In this document: positions 1-7,406 of the stretch, piece by piece | Numbering within the stretch: the stretch's first letter is position 1 | How the letters are laid out: every line of letters begins with the position of its first letter | Assembly: GCA_017459845.1 (NCBI GenBank) | Contig: JAFUCF010000028.1 | Location: 1-33,419 of the forward strand | Reading direction: 5' to 3' | DNA from: Candidatus Saccharimonadota bacterium | GTDB lineage: Bacteria; Patescibacteriota; Saccharimonadia; Saccharimonadales; Saccharimonadaceae | DNA length: 33,419 nt | Position numbers and translations under genes: made by a program | Notes under the pieces: generated by a model | The model's database searches: none | Told to the model about the DNA's origin: nothing | The model's input: only the letters and a program-made list of their open reading frames with translations

Positions 1-45
1 GGCCAATTAATAGGAAGGAGAAACTAAAATGCTAAATATCCACAT

Positions 46-55
46 GGGGGGGGGG
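46..55. repeat. Poly-G tract (10 G) inside the predicted start of surface protein 1
   Basis: Ten consecutive G lie 17 nt after ATG 29, between a strong Shine-Dalgarno site (12-20) and the signal-peptide codons. Only lengths of 9 or 12 G join ATG 29 to the long frame; ten G causes a stop at 68-70. Homopolymer G tracts of this size are known slippage sites in phase-variable surface genes of other bacteria. Confidence 0.75.
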
Positions 56-101
56 TACACTATTAAATAAGAGAACCCCAAAAGTCTCTATTTTTGCCGT
101 T

Positions 102-2297
102 ATGGCATTTTTTGTGCCCCTAACCCTTGGTTTAGGATATGCCGCATACCAGTTTCTTTTTCCAGCTTCTTCCACTTCTGCTACCACAGTATCTGGTGCA
201 GAAGTTGGCCTTACGATTAAAGACTTTATTAAACTAGCTGTAGATACTAATAACTTAGTATTAGTAGATAGTAGTGGTAATACTATTATCTCCCCTTCCT
301 CTACCGGTACCATGATTACTGGAGACGTGAATGTAGCCGTTACTACTAATACTGCCCAAGGCTATTCTCTATCGGTTTATACAGAAGATAATAGTACTAG
401 TATGGTACATAGTAACAGTGCTAGCACCACTTCTCCTGTTACAGACGTTATAGCTTCTATAGACACTATTTCTGGCTATAATGCTGATACTGGCGCAGGG
501 GAGCTTTCTGCTAACACTTGGGGCTTTAGAAATAGAACAACATCTGGGCTTTCTAATTGGTTTGCCGTAGGGGAAAACGAGAGTAATGGTACAGTAATTG
601 CTAATACTAATACTGGCAATTCTCTTTACTGCGAAGCTTTATCTTATCCACTAGAAAGCACCAATTGTGATGCCGGCTCTTACGATACCCACAGTGTAAA
701 CTTTGGCGCTAAAGTAACTGATGCTATTGCTGCTGGTACTTATACTAATAATGTCGTCTTTTCTGCTGTAGCTAAATCCGAAGGTACTAGATATACTTTG
801 CAGTTTAATCCTAATGGTGGTAACAATACCATGGGCCCAAGAACAGTAGTAAAAGGCTCTACCCTGACACTCCCGACAAAAGGCTTTGTAAAGGAAGGTT
901 ACGTTATTAAAGACTGGGCTTTAACTCAAGCCGATGCCGAGGCTAAAACCGAGAACCCAAGTGCCACTACTACAAACCCTACTTATTCTGCTGGCCAAAC
1001 ATTAGAAGTAACCAACCTCCTCCTTGCCGCTACTGAAGCTGGGCAAGCTGTAGAGCAAAATGCTTTAATAAACCTTTATGCTATATGGGGTAACCAATTT
1101 AATATTACGCTTGCAAATGGTAATACTACGGCTATTAATACTCTAACCCCAGCTACTGGTTCTCATACTTATACATTAGGTAGTAGTGTTACCATTACTT
1201 GTACCCCAAACTCTGGTTACCATTGTACAGAATGGGTAAGTAGCAATACGAGCGCATTACCTAGTAAAACTGGTAATGAAACCGCTGGGGCTTTCTCCTA
1301 TACCTTCACCATGCCAGCAAATGATGTTACTTTAACGGCTAATGCCGCACCAAATACCTTTACCATTAACTATAATGCCAATGGTGGCTCTGGCACTACG
1401 TCTAGCCAAACTGCTACCTATGGTACTAATGTTAATTTAAGAGCTAATTCCTTTACCGCGCCAACTGGCAAGAAGTTTAAAGAGTGGAATACTAGTAGCG
1501 ACGGTAACGGCACTACTTATTCAGGCGGACAAACTGGCGTCTCCCCAACTGCCTTAAAGTCTAATGTTACCACCGTAAATGGCGGAAGTATTACCCTTTA
1601 TGCGATTTGGGAAGATACAGCTAAATACTTCCAAACTACCAACGTTTGTTCTACTCTCCCAACTGAAGACACCAGTATTTTGAGAGATAACCGCGACAAC
1701 CAAGATTACACCGTATACCGCTGGGGCTCTAGCGCACCATCCGGAATGAGTAACTACTGTATCATGACAAAAGACTTATCTCTCGGCTATTTCACTGGCG
1801 GTAGCACTACAGCAGGTGGCAACCTCAACCTCACTACCGACACTTCTGCTGCGGCTGGCACAATTACCGCGAGACCTAACGGTAGTGGCTGGAGCACTGC
1901 AAACTCTGATGACAACTTACAGTATCAGAACGGCCCACAATCTGGATATGAAGCCTACTCAAGCCACAGCTACTACAGCTTCGGCGCCGCCCAAAAGGTA
2001 TGTCCGAAAGGCTGGAGATTACCAACAAAGACAGAATATGATAATATCGCAACCTTTATGGGTGGTAACAGCTCTACAGGTTCCTCTAATATTAGAAAAT
2101 ACCCTTATAGCTTCGTCTACGGCGGCGGCTTCTACTCCGGCCGTTGGAACGGTGTTGGTAGCTACGGCTACTATTGGTCGTCTACTCAGAACAATAGCTA
2201 TTACAGTTACTACTTGCTCTTCTCCTCGTCCAGTTTGTATGCGCACTACCTCGATAAGTACGCCGGTATTTCAGTACGCTGCATAGCTAGTAGCTAG
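102..2297 (+). CDS. FISUMP / InlB-repeat surface protein 1 (probably out of frame with its true start)
   Basis: Predicted exported surface protein, possibly a cell-contact or ligand-binding adhesin; the ligand is unknown. From ATG 102 (731 residues) the protein opens with a hydrophobic stretch (residues 1-24). A beta-rich N-terminal domain (about 30-225) follows and is shared with the next gene. Then come three InlB-type repeats (about 230-503) with the usual YAIW ends. A C-terminal FISUMP domain (about 510-731) has CPKGWRLPT, YYWSS and SVRCI motifs. ATG 102 has no Shine-Dalgarno site. A strong one (AGGAAGGAG, 12-20) precedes ATG 29, but that frame stops at 68-70 because the tract at 46-55 has ten G. 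With nine G, ATG 29 would read straight into this frame and add the missing Lys/Arg-rich part of a signal peptide (NKRTPK). The deposited sequence therefore looks like an OFF phase variant. Codons are rich in Asn, Thr and Ser. Domain calls come from recognised motifs; function is inferred. Confidence 0.85.
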   Translation: MAFFVPLTLGLGYAAYQFLFPASSTSATTVSGAEVGLTIKDFIKLAVDTNNLVLVDSSGNTIISPSSTGTMITGDVNVAVTTNTAQGYSLSVYTEDNSTSMVHSNSASTTSPVTDVIASIDTISGYNADTGAGELSANTWGFRNRTTSGLSNWFAVGENESNGTVIANTNTGNSLYCEALSYPLESTNCDAGSYDTHSVNFGAKVTDAIAAGTYTNNVVFSAVAKSEGTRYTLQFNPNGGNNTMGPRTVVKGSTLTLPTKGFVKEGYVIKDWALTQADAEAKTENPSATTTNPTYSAGQTLEVTNLLLAATEAGQAVEQNALINLYAIWGNQFNITLANGNTTAINTLTPATGSHTYTLGSSVTITCTPNSGYHCTEWVSSNTSALPSKTGNETAGAFSYTFTMPANDVTLTANAAPNTFTINYNANGGSGTTSSQTATYGTNVNLRANSFTAPTGKKFKEWNTSSDGNGTTYSGGQTGVSPTALKSNVTTVNGGSITLYAIWEDTAKYFQTTNVCSTLPTEDTSILRDNRDNQDYTVYRWGSSAPSGMSNYCIMTKDLSLGYFTGGSTTAGGNLNLTTDTSAAAGTITARPNGSGWSTANSDDNLQYQNGPQSGYEAYSSHSYYSFGAAQKVCPKGWRLPTKTEYDNIATFMGGNSSTGSSNIRKYPYSFVYGGGFYSGRWNGVGSYGYYWSSTQNNSYYSYYLLFSSSSLYAHYLDKYAGISVRCIASS

Positions 2298-2500
2298 CGT
2301 AGCTAGCTTCTGGCTAGTGCCGCCCGCGTGGCTGGCGCCGTTTCCGCCGGGCGTCGCCTCGTAAACCAGAAGATTGCATCTTCTGGTTTTCTCGTCTCCC
2401 GCGGCGGTAAGTAGCGTCTTGCTCAGTTCCTTTGGCCCCTGCGGTGGTATACAGCTAGCGCTGCTTTCCGCCGGGTGCAGAGAAATTGTAAAAACTACAC
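2298..2500. other. GC-rich spacer between the two surface-protein genes
   Basis: I see no convincing gene here. Base composition is much richer in G and C than in either flanking gene. The spacer begins with overlapping copies of TAGCTAG and GCTAGC just after the stop codon. It carries two copies of TTTCCGCCGGG (about 2341 and 2466) and a 12-bp hairpin. A reverse-strand open frame across it has no ribosome site and no recognisable product. Confidence 0.5.
2363..2390 (+). terminator. Hairpin terminator after surface protein 1
   Basis: A perfect 12-bp stem (AAACCAGAAGAT with its complement at 2378-2389) and a 3-nt loop are followed by a short T run. It probably ends the first surface-protein transcript. 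Confidence 0.6.
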
Positions 2501-2530
2501 TAGACAAACCTTGACGGGGGGGGGTATAAT
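2501..2530 (+). promoter_or_regulatory. Promoter of surface protein 2 with a poly-G spacer
   Basis: TAGACA (2501-2506) and a perfect TATAAT (2525-2530) are separated by 18 bp. The last nine bases of that spacer are G. Losing one G would give the optimal 17 bp, and gain or loss of further bases would weaken the promoter. A second -35-like TTGACG at 2511 lies only 8 bp from the -10 box and is too close to be used. Confidence 0.7.
2516..2524. repeat. Poly-G tract (9 G) in a promoter spacer
   Basis: Nine G abut the TATAAT box of the second surface-protein gene. Because the tract lies between the -35 and -10 boxes, slippage there would change promoter spacing rather than reading frame. Confidence 0.8.
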
Positions 2531-2581
2531 GTTCTTATTAGGAACCCCAAAGGGTGCTTTGGGAGGTAAATTGGAGGCAAA

Positions 2582-5101
2582 ATGAAGAATAACGATAAAA
2601 GTAACCAAGTAAATCAAGTAAAGCAAGGCGCATCTCGCAATACCATGGAAAGTATCTTCCAGTGTATAGCGGGTAAACGTCGGCAGATATGCTTGAACTA
2701 CGCGATAAGTACTAAACAGAAAGTACGTTCTAGCACTATACGGTTTAGCATTCATCAGGGAGCTCAAGTGCCTCAAAAACATAGCAGTAGGCTTTTTAAA
2801 GCCTTTTTCTTTGTTTCTCTTGGGCTCCTTACCTCCCAATTGTTTATTCATTCCGCTTATGCCGCATCATATGTAGATGTTTCTAGTAATGGTGATGGTA
2901 CTAGTGGTTCTGGCGTAGTAAGACTGGGTAGAATTAGTCCATCTAGTACTGGTACTCAAGCCACAGGAAGTGATACTTTAATTATCCATACAGACTGTGC
3001 TGCAGGCTACAAGGTCTATGTCTCTAGCCAAGAAAACCAATCTACTAGCCTTGTTAATAGTAACGCAACTACACCAGAAAACCCAAGCGCTAAAGACCTT
3101 ATCACTGCCGCATCTAATACCCTAGCAGAAGGAGTATCGCCTAGTACTCTTTCTTCTAACACCTGGGGCATTAATGGTAATAGTACCGAAGCCGGAAATG
3201 GTCTATACTATGGTTTACCTTCATTCGAGAATAGTACAGCCTTCCCACTTATTACTATGTCTAATGTAGCAGAAGAAAGTACTGTACCAATCTACTATGG
3301 CGTGAAGGTAGATACCAGCATTAATCCTGGTACTTATTCTGGTAGTGTACTATATACAGTACTTATCAATAATAGCTGTCTAGATTATACCGTAGTCTTT
3401 AATCCAAATGTAAACTCATCATCAACTTCAGAAATTACTGGGACTATGAGCGACCAATCCATTATGTATGGTGAGACTACAGCTTTAAGCCCAAATGCTT
3501 TCTCCCGTTCTAATTACAATTTCCTTGGCTGGTCTACTTCCAGTACTGGTAAGACTGGTACGGTAGTTAATGGCGTTGGTACAACTGCCGATGTAGACTA
3601 CGAAGACGAAGCAGACGTCTTAAACCTCGTCTCTGGCGGTGGGATTGTTACGCTTTATGCGATTTGGGAAGAAATTATCCCTACTCGTATTTCAGAAATG
3701 ACTACTATGCAACAAATGAATAGTGCTATTTGTGCTAATTCAAGCATTGGTGAAAACAAAGTGGTAACCGACGTAAGAGATAATAGCACTTATCGTATTA
3801 ATAAGCTAAAAGATGGTAACTGTTGGATGGTAGAGAACTTAAGAATTACCAACAAAGTCTTAGACAGCACTACCTCAGACCTAGCCGATGGTACTACCTT
3901 TACCGTACCAGCAAGTACTAAACAAGCCTTCACGGAAAGTTTCGCTGGTGTAACTCCACGCATGGCACTATCAGATAATACAAGTTATGGCGGCTATTAC
4001 AACTTCACTGCCGCCACGGCTGGCACTGGTAACGGTTACAACCAAGGTACCACTTCCGGCACATACTCTATCTGTCCGAAGGGCTGGACGCTCCCTACCA
4101 AGGATAACTTTGTAAGCCTAGATAAAGCATTTGGCTACAGTGGTGAGAACCGTACTGGCGGCACTGCCCAATGGAACGCTAGCTATGCTAATACAAACTA
4201 CTCTGCAGGCTATCCTGGTATGGCGCTAGCAGGTAGGTATTACTCAGATTACCCTAACCTCTATTCCGGCCAGAGCGCGGCCTATTGGTCTTCCACGACA
4301 GCTAGTACAACGCACGCGTACTACCTGGACTTCGGTACGGGCAGTACTTACCTGTATCCGCAGAACCAGGTCAGTAAGTTCCTCGGCGCCTCTGTCCGCT
4401 GCATCGTAAAACCAGACACCATGCAAAACCTTAACTGTAACACTATTAATACTGGCACAACTGTAACTCTTAAAGACACTCGTGATGAACAAGACTATAC
4501 CGTCTATCGTTTCCCAAATGCTGGTACAGCCGGGAGTAGTTATCCATCTAGTATGGCGGGATACTGCCTTATGACCAAAGATTTATCTCTTGGCTACGTC
4601 ACCGGTGGTTCAATGACGAAGGGGGAAGATTTAGTCTTAACGGCCGACACTTCTGCTGCGGCCGGTACAATTACCGCTAGAACGGACAAAAGCAACTGGT
4701 CTACCACGAATTCCGACGATAACCTCCAGTACATTAACGGGCCAAAATCTGGTAGTGAAGCCTATTCAAGCCACAGCTACTACAGCTTCGGCGCTGCCCA
4801 AAAGGTTTGCCCGAAAGGCTGGAGATTGCCAACACAGACGCAATATAACAATATCGCAACCTTTATGGGTGGAAATAACTCTACTGGCTCCTCTACGATT
4901 AGGAGTGCTCCTTACAACTTCGTTTTTGGCGGCGGCTTCGGCTCCGGCGGTTGGAACGATGTTGGTAGCGAGGGCTACTATTGGTCGTCTGCTCAGTACA
5001 GTAGCGCTAGCGCCTACTTCTTGGACTTCCATTCGTCCAATTTGTACACGTACTACAGCAGTAAGTACAACGGCATATCAGTACGCTGTATAAGCAGCTA
5101 A
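2582..5101 (+). CDS. FISUMP / InlB-repeat surface protein 2 (two FISUMP domains)
   Basis: Predicted secreted or surface-anchored protein of 839 residues, paralogous to the preceding gene. From ATG 2582 (GGAGG at 2573) there is an unusual polar leader of about 70 residues, then a clear signal peptide (h-region 71-90, cleavage after AYA at 94). Next come a beta-rich domain shared with the paralog (95-265), one InlB-type repeat ending in YAIWE (about 266-363), FISUMP domain 1 (about 365-600) and FISUMP domain 2 (about 605-839). Both FISUMP domains carry CPKGW, YWSS and SVRCI motifs. An alternative start, GTG 2768 behind AGGGAG (2757-2762), would give a conventional signal peptide and 777 residues. 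Domain 2 is nearly identical in DNA to the single FISUMP domain of the first gene except in a C-terminal block of scattered codon changes. Role as adhesin or ligand binder is inferred. Transcription probably depends on a promoter with a poly-G spacer. Confidence 0.88.
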   Translation: MKNNDKSNQVNQVKQGASRNTMESIFQCIAGKRRQICLNYAISTKQKVRSSTIRFSIHQGAQVPQKHSSRLFKAFFFVSLGLLTSQLFIHSAYAASYVDVSSNGDGTSGSGVVRLGRISPSSTGTQATGSDTLIIHTDCAAGYKVYVSSQENQSTSLVNSNATTPENPSAKDLITAASNTLAEGVSPSTLSSNTWGINGNSTEAGNGLYYGLPSFENSTAFPLITMSNVAEESTVPIYYGVKVDTSINPGTYSGSVLYTVLINNSCLDYTVVFNPNVNSSSTSEITGTMSDQSIMYGETTALSPNAFSRSNYNFLGWSTSSTGKTGTVVNGVGTTADVDYEDEADVLNLVSGGGIVTLYAIWEEIIPTRISEMTTMQQMNSAICANSSIGENKVVTDVRDNSTYRINKLKDGNCWMVENLRITNKVLDSTTSDLADGTTFTVPASTKQAFTESFAGVTPRMALSDNTSYGGYYNFTAATAGTGNGYNQGTTSGTYSICPKGWTLPTKDNFVSLDKAFGYSGENRTGGTAQWNASYANTNYSAGYPGMALAGRYYSDYPNLYSGQSAAYWSSTTASTTHAYYLDFGTGSTYLYPQNQVSKFLGASVRCIVKPDTMQNLNCNTINTGTTVTLKDTRDEQDYTVYRFPNAGTAGSSYPSSMAGYCLMTKDLSLGYVTGGSMTKGEDLVLTADTSAAAGTITARTDKSNWSTTNSDDNLQYINGPKSGSEAYSSHSYYSFGAAQKVCPKGWRLPTQTQYNNIATFMGGNNSTGSSTIRSAPYNFVFGGGFGSGGWNDVGSEGYYWSSAQYSSASAYFLDFHSSNLYTYYSSKYNGISVRCISS

Positions 5102-5113
5102 CACTAAAAATAT

Positions 5114-5145
5114 AAAAGAAAGCGCTCCTTAGGCGTTTTCTTTTT
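5114..5145 (+). terminator. Terminator 1 after surface protein 2
   Basis: A 12-bp stem (5114-5125 with 5133-5144, one G-T pair), loop TCCTTAG and a T5 tail lie 13 nt after the stop codon. Confidence 0.75.
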
Positions 5146-5188
5146 GTGGAGATTTTACTGTTTAAATCTTTAAGGCTTAAAAAATATA

Positions 5189-5219
5189 AAAAGAAAACAC
5201 TTCTTAGATGTTTTCTTTT
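5189..5219. terminator. Terminator 2, bidirectional, between surface protein 2 and proS
   Basis: A perfect 11-bp stem (AAAAGAAAACA with its complement at 5209-5219) and a 9-nt loop end in T runs on both strands, so it can also end the convergent proS transcript. Its sequence and flanks resemble terminator 1, which suggests an old tandem duplication of about 70 bp. Confidence 0.75.
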
Positions 5220-5240
5220 AGAGAGATTTAGATTTGCCGT

Positions 5241-6464
5241 TTAAAACTTCAGGTCACTAAGCGGGATTAGCTTGGTTTCGCCAGTTTGGCGGTTGGTGAG
5301 CTCGGCGGAATTATCAGCGAGGGTTTTGTCAGAAATAACTAGGCGGAAAGGCAGGCCGATGAGCTCGGCGTCTTTAAACTTCTCGCCTGGGCGAGCAGAG
5401 GTATCATCATAAAGAATTGTCTCGCTATTTTTAGCCTCGTATTCTTCTGCGAGCTTTTCTGCTTCATCGCCAATGGCGATAAGATAATATTTATATGGCG
5501 CGATATTCTCTGGCCAGACAAGGCCTTTATCATCGGCGTATTTTTCGGCGATGACGCCCATAACGCGGGAGATGCCAATACCGTAACAACCCATAAAGAC
5601 CGGCCTGCGCTCGCCATCTTTGTTGGTATATTCTAACCCTAACGGCTCGGAATACTTATATTTTAGAGTAAAGATGTTCCCTACTTCTGCAGCGCGAGCG
5701 GATTTTAGATCTTCTTTTTTAACGCCAAGCTCGTCTAGGACCTCTGGGAGTAAGACCTCCTCGTTTAAGACGACGGATTTATCTTTGTTGAAATAGATGG
5801 TATCCTCGCCTACGTCTAGGATAGTCTGAAACTCATGAGAGAATTTAGCAAAAATCCCGCCAGAGGCAAAAGTCTCGTAGGTGCAATCGCCTAAGCCAAG
5901 ACGCTCGTAAATCCGTTTGTAGGCAGCTTCTGCTTGATGATAAAACTGTTCATGACTCTCCTCGTCTGGCGAGAAAGAGTATAAATCTTTCATTAAAAAC
6001 TCGCGTGTGCGCAAGATGCCGGATTTTGCGCGGAGCTCATTTCTAAACTTTGTCTGGAATTGGTAGGCGTAGACTGGTAAATCTTTGTAGCTTTCTATAT
6101 AAGTACGCATTAAGGTAGTAATTGGCTCCTCATGGGTGGGCGCGAGGCCTAATTCCCCGCCGGCAGAAAGCTCGGTTTTAAACCAAATGTCTACCTCTTG
6201 GTCGTCAAAACGATTGGTTTTCTTCCAGGGCTCGGGATTTTGGAGGGCGGTCATCTGGAGCTCTTCGCAGCCGATTTTGTTTAGCTCTTCACGGACGATG
6301 GATTTAATATTCTCTAGTACCCGGAGGCCCAAGGGTAAGAAATCGTAAAGCCCGGCCATCTCTTTGTGGACGAAACCGGCGCGGATTAAATACTGGGCAG
6401 ACTTTGCTGACTCGTCTTTAGGGGCGGCACGCAAAGTTTTAACAAAAGATTTGGAACGTTTCAT
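5241..6464 (-). CDS. proS: Prolyl-tRNA synthetase, short form without editing insertion
   Basis: Charges tRNA-Pro with proline in the cytoplasm. The 407 residues show the class II core: motif 1 region around 38-60 (LPLGLRVLENI), the THEE proline-site motif at 110-113, motif 2 at 138-161 (FRNELRAKSG...LMKDLYSF) and motif 3 at 291-307 (GCYGIGISRVMG). A C-terminal anticodon-binding domain follows from about 318. Bacterial enzymes of the ProS type usually carry a large YbaK-like editing insertion between motifs 2 and 3 and are about 570 residues. Here only a short linker occupies that place, so misacylated Ala-tRNA-Pro would need a separate deacylase. The start at 6464 is set by an extended -10 box six nucleotides upstream and the absence of a ribosome-binding site. 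Confidence 0.97.
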   Translation of the reverse strand: MKRSKSFVKTLRAAPKDESAKSAQYLIRAGFVHKEMAGLYDFLPLGLRVLENIKSIVREELNKIGCEELQMTALQNPEPWKKTNRFDDQEVDIWFKTELSAGGELGLAPTHEEPITTLMRTYIESYKDLPVYAYQFQTKFRNELRAKSGILRTREFLMKDLYSFSPDEESHEQFYHQAEAAYKRIYERLGLGDCTYETFASGGIFAKFSHEFQTILDVGEDTIYFNKDKSVVLNEEVLLPEVLDELGVKKEDLKSARAAEVGNIFTLKYKYSEPLGLEYTNKDGERRPVFMGCYGIGISRVMGVIAEKYADDKGLVWPENIAPYKYYLIAIGDEAEKLAEEYEAKNSETILYDDTSARPGEKFKDAELIGLPFRLVISDKTLADNSAELTNRQTGETKLIPLSDLKF

Positions 6465-6470
6465 AGGGGT

Positions 6471-6479
6471 ATTATAGCA
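6471..6479 (-). promoter_or_regulatory. Extended -10 promoter of proS (leaderless)
   Basis: TGCTATAAT on the minus strand ends 6 nt before the ATG, so transcription should begin at or next to the start codon. No Shine-Dalgarno site can fit. Confidence 0.75.
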
Positions 6480-6482
6480 TAA

Positions 6483-7208
6483 TTACATGGCGATGAAAAG
6501 GAGATAGAAGGCAATGGCGTTTTTTAGAATATGTACTAGCGTGCCGGCGTAAATTGTGCCGGTGATTTCTCTCAGAGAACAGAGGACAACAGAAGTAGCA
6601 AAGACGTTGACCGCTACATTCCACTGGCCGTGTAAAAAGGCAAAAAGCAGCGAGGTAAGCAACATGGCTACCGGCATATTAATATGCTTGCGGAGCCGGC
6701 CATAAAGAAAGCCACGGAAGATAATCTCCTCGGCAATTGGCGCAACGATTGCGATAATGATGAAGGCTAAGATTTTATCCCCTGCGCTATAAAGGTCGGT
6801 GTAGCCAACTTCTTGGGCCTCAGCGGCGTTGAACCATGAGAAAAGAAGCGTAAATACCTCAACTAGCGCGGCGCCAAGCACGAGCTGGGCGATGAAACCA
6901 ATAGGGCTAAGTAAAATATCCGTCCAGGTAGGGAGGCCTTTTAAGCCTAACTCCTCGCGGGAGGTTTTGGCAAGTAGAGGGTTCTTTTCTAGAGATGGAA
7001 ATTTTTTGCGTAGCAAGGCTGGTATGCCAAGCATGATGGCAATGGCAACAATGTAAACAATAGTAGAATAAAGCGATTGGATAATTGTGCCAGGATTTAG
7101 ATTTAGGGTATTTACAAGCCAAGTAAAACCATAATAACAAACGAATTCTGCCGCATACATACATAGCCACACCCAAGCGACTAAACCGATTGCTAATATG
7201 ATTGTCAT
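6483..7208 (-). CDS. CPBP family intramembrane metalloprotease
   Basis: Membrane-embedded protease-like protein of the CPBP (CAAX/Abi) family, 241 residues with about six hydrophobic segments. Three family motifs are visible. EEIIFRG (Glu160, Glu161, Arg165) is motif 1. FAFLHG with His193 is motif 2. HILKN (His226, Asn230) is motif 3. These glutamates and histidines are the expected metal ligands and catalytic residues, so the protein looks active. Substrate is unknown; relatives mature peptides or protect against bacteriocins. The gene sits between proS and rseP on the same strand but has its own extended -10 box 6 nt before the ATG, so it is probably a separate leaderless transcript. Confidence 0.9.
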   Translation of the reverse strand: MTIILAIGLVAWVWLCMYAAEFVCYYGFTWLVNTLNLNPGTIIQSLYSTIVYIVAIAIMLGIPALLRKKFPSLEKNPLLAKTSREELGLKGLPTWTDILLSPIGFIAQLVLGAALVEVFTLLFSWFNAAEAQEVGYTDLYSAGDKILAFIIIAIVAPIAEEIIFRGFLYGRLRKHINMPVAMLLTSLLFAFLHGQWNVAVNVFATSVVLCSLREITGTIYAGTLVHILKNAIAFYLLFIAM

Positions 7209-7214
7209 GTGATT

Positions 7215-7223
7215 ATTATAACA
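7215..7223 (-). promoter_or_regulatory. Extended -10 promoter of the CPBP gene (leaderless)
   Basis: TGTTATAAT on the minus strand lies 6 nt before the start codon. No ribosome-binding site is present. Confidence 0.7.
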
Positions 7224-7243
7224 TAATTAGTACATAGATTGCG

Positions 7244-7406
7244 CATAGACAGCGTTTGGTATTTTAGTATAAGGATAACTCGCGTCCGATTTAAGATAGA
7301 TTTTTAGCAGGAGCTGCGCCGCGGACTTTCGCGTGACTCGCCTCTGTAAAAATCTATTTAAAATCGGGCTCGTTAAATTATGCTAAAATACCAAGCGCAG
7401 TCTATG
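7244..7406. repeat. Long imperfect palindrome between CPBP and rseP
   Basis: Arms of about 60 bp (7244-7305 and 7347-7406) are complementary: CATAGAC...TTGGTATTTTAG on the left matches CTAAAATACCAA...GTCTATG on the right. Differences include T-G pairs that keep RNA pairing. The right arm ends exactly at the rseP stop codon, so it may form a large 3' hairpin on the rseP transcript. It lacks a terminal T run. Confidence 0.75.

Noticed and set aside
46-55. Poly-G as a G-quadruplex
   Set aside because: It is a single uninterrupted run with no further G runs close by; slippage explains the context better.
2271-2507. Reverse-strand open frame (78 codons) in the spacer between the two surface genes
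   Set aside because: No ribosome site, no -10 box, GC-rich repetitive sequence and no recognisable protein features.
1-5240. A complete diversity-generating retroelement in the window
   Set aside because: I found no reverse transcriptase and no near-copy of the variable block that could serve as a template; only the target-like pattern is present.
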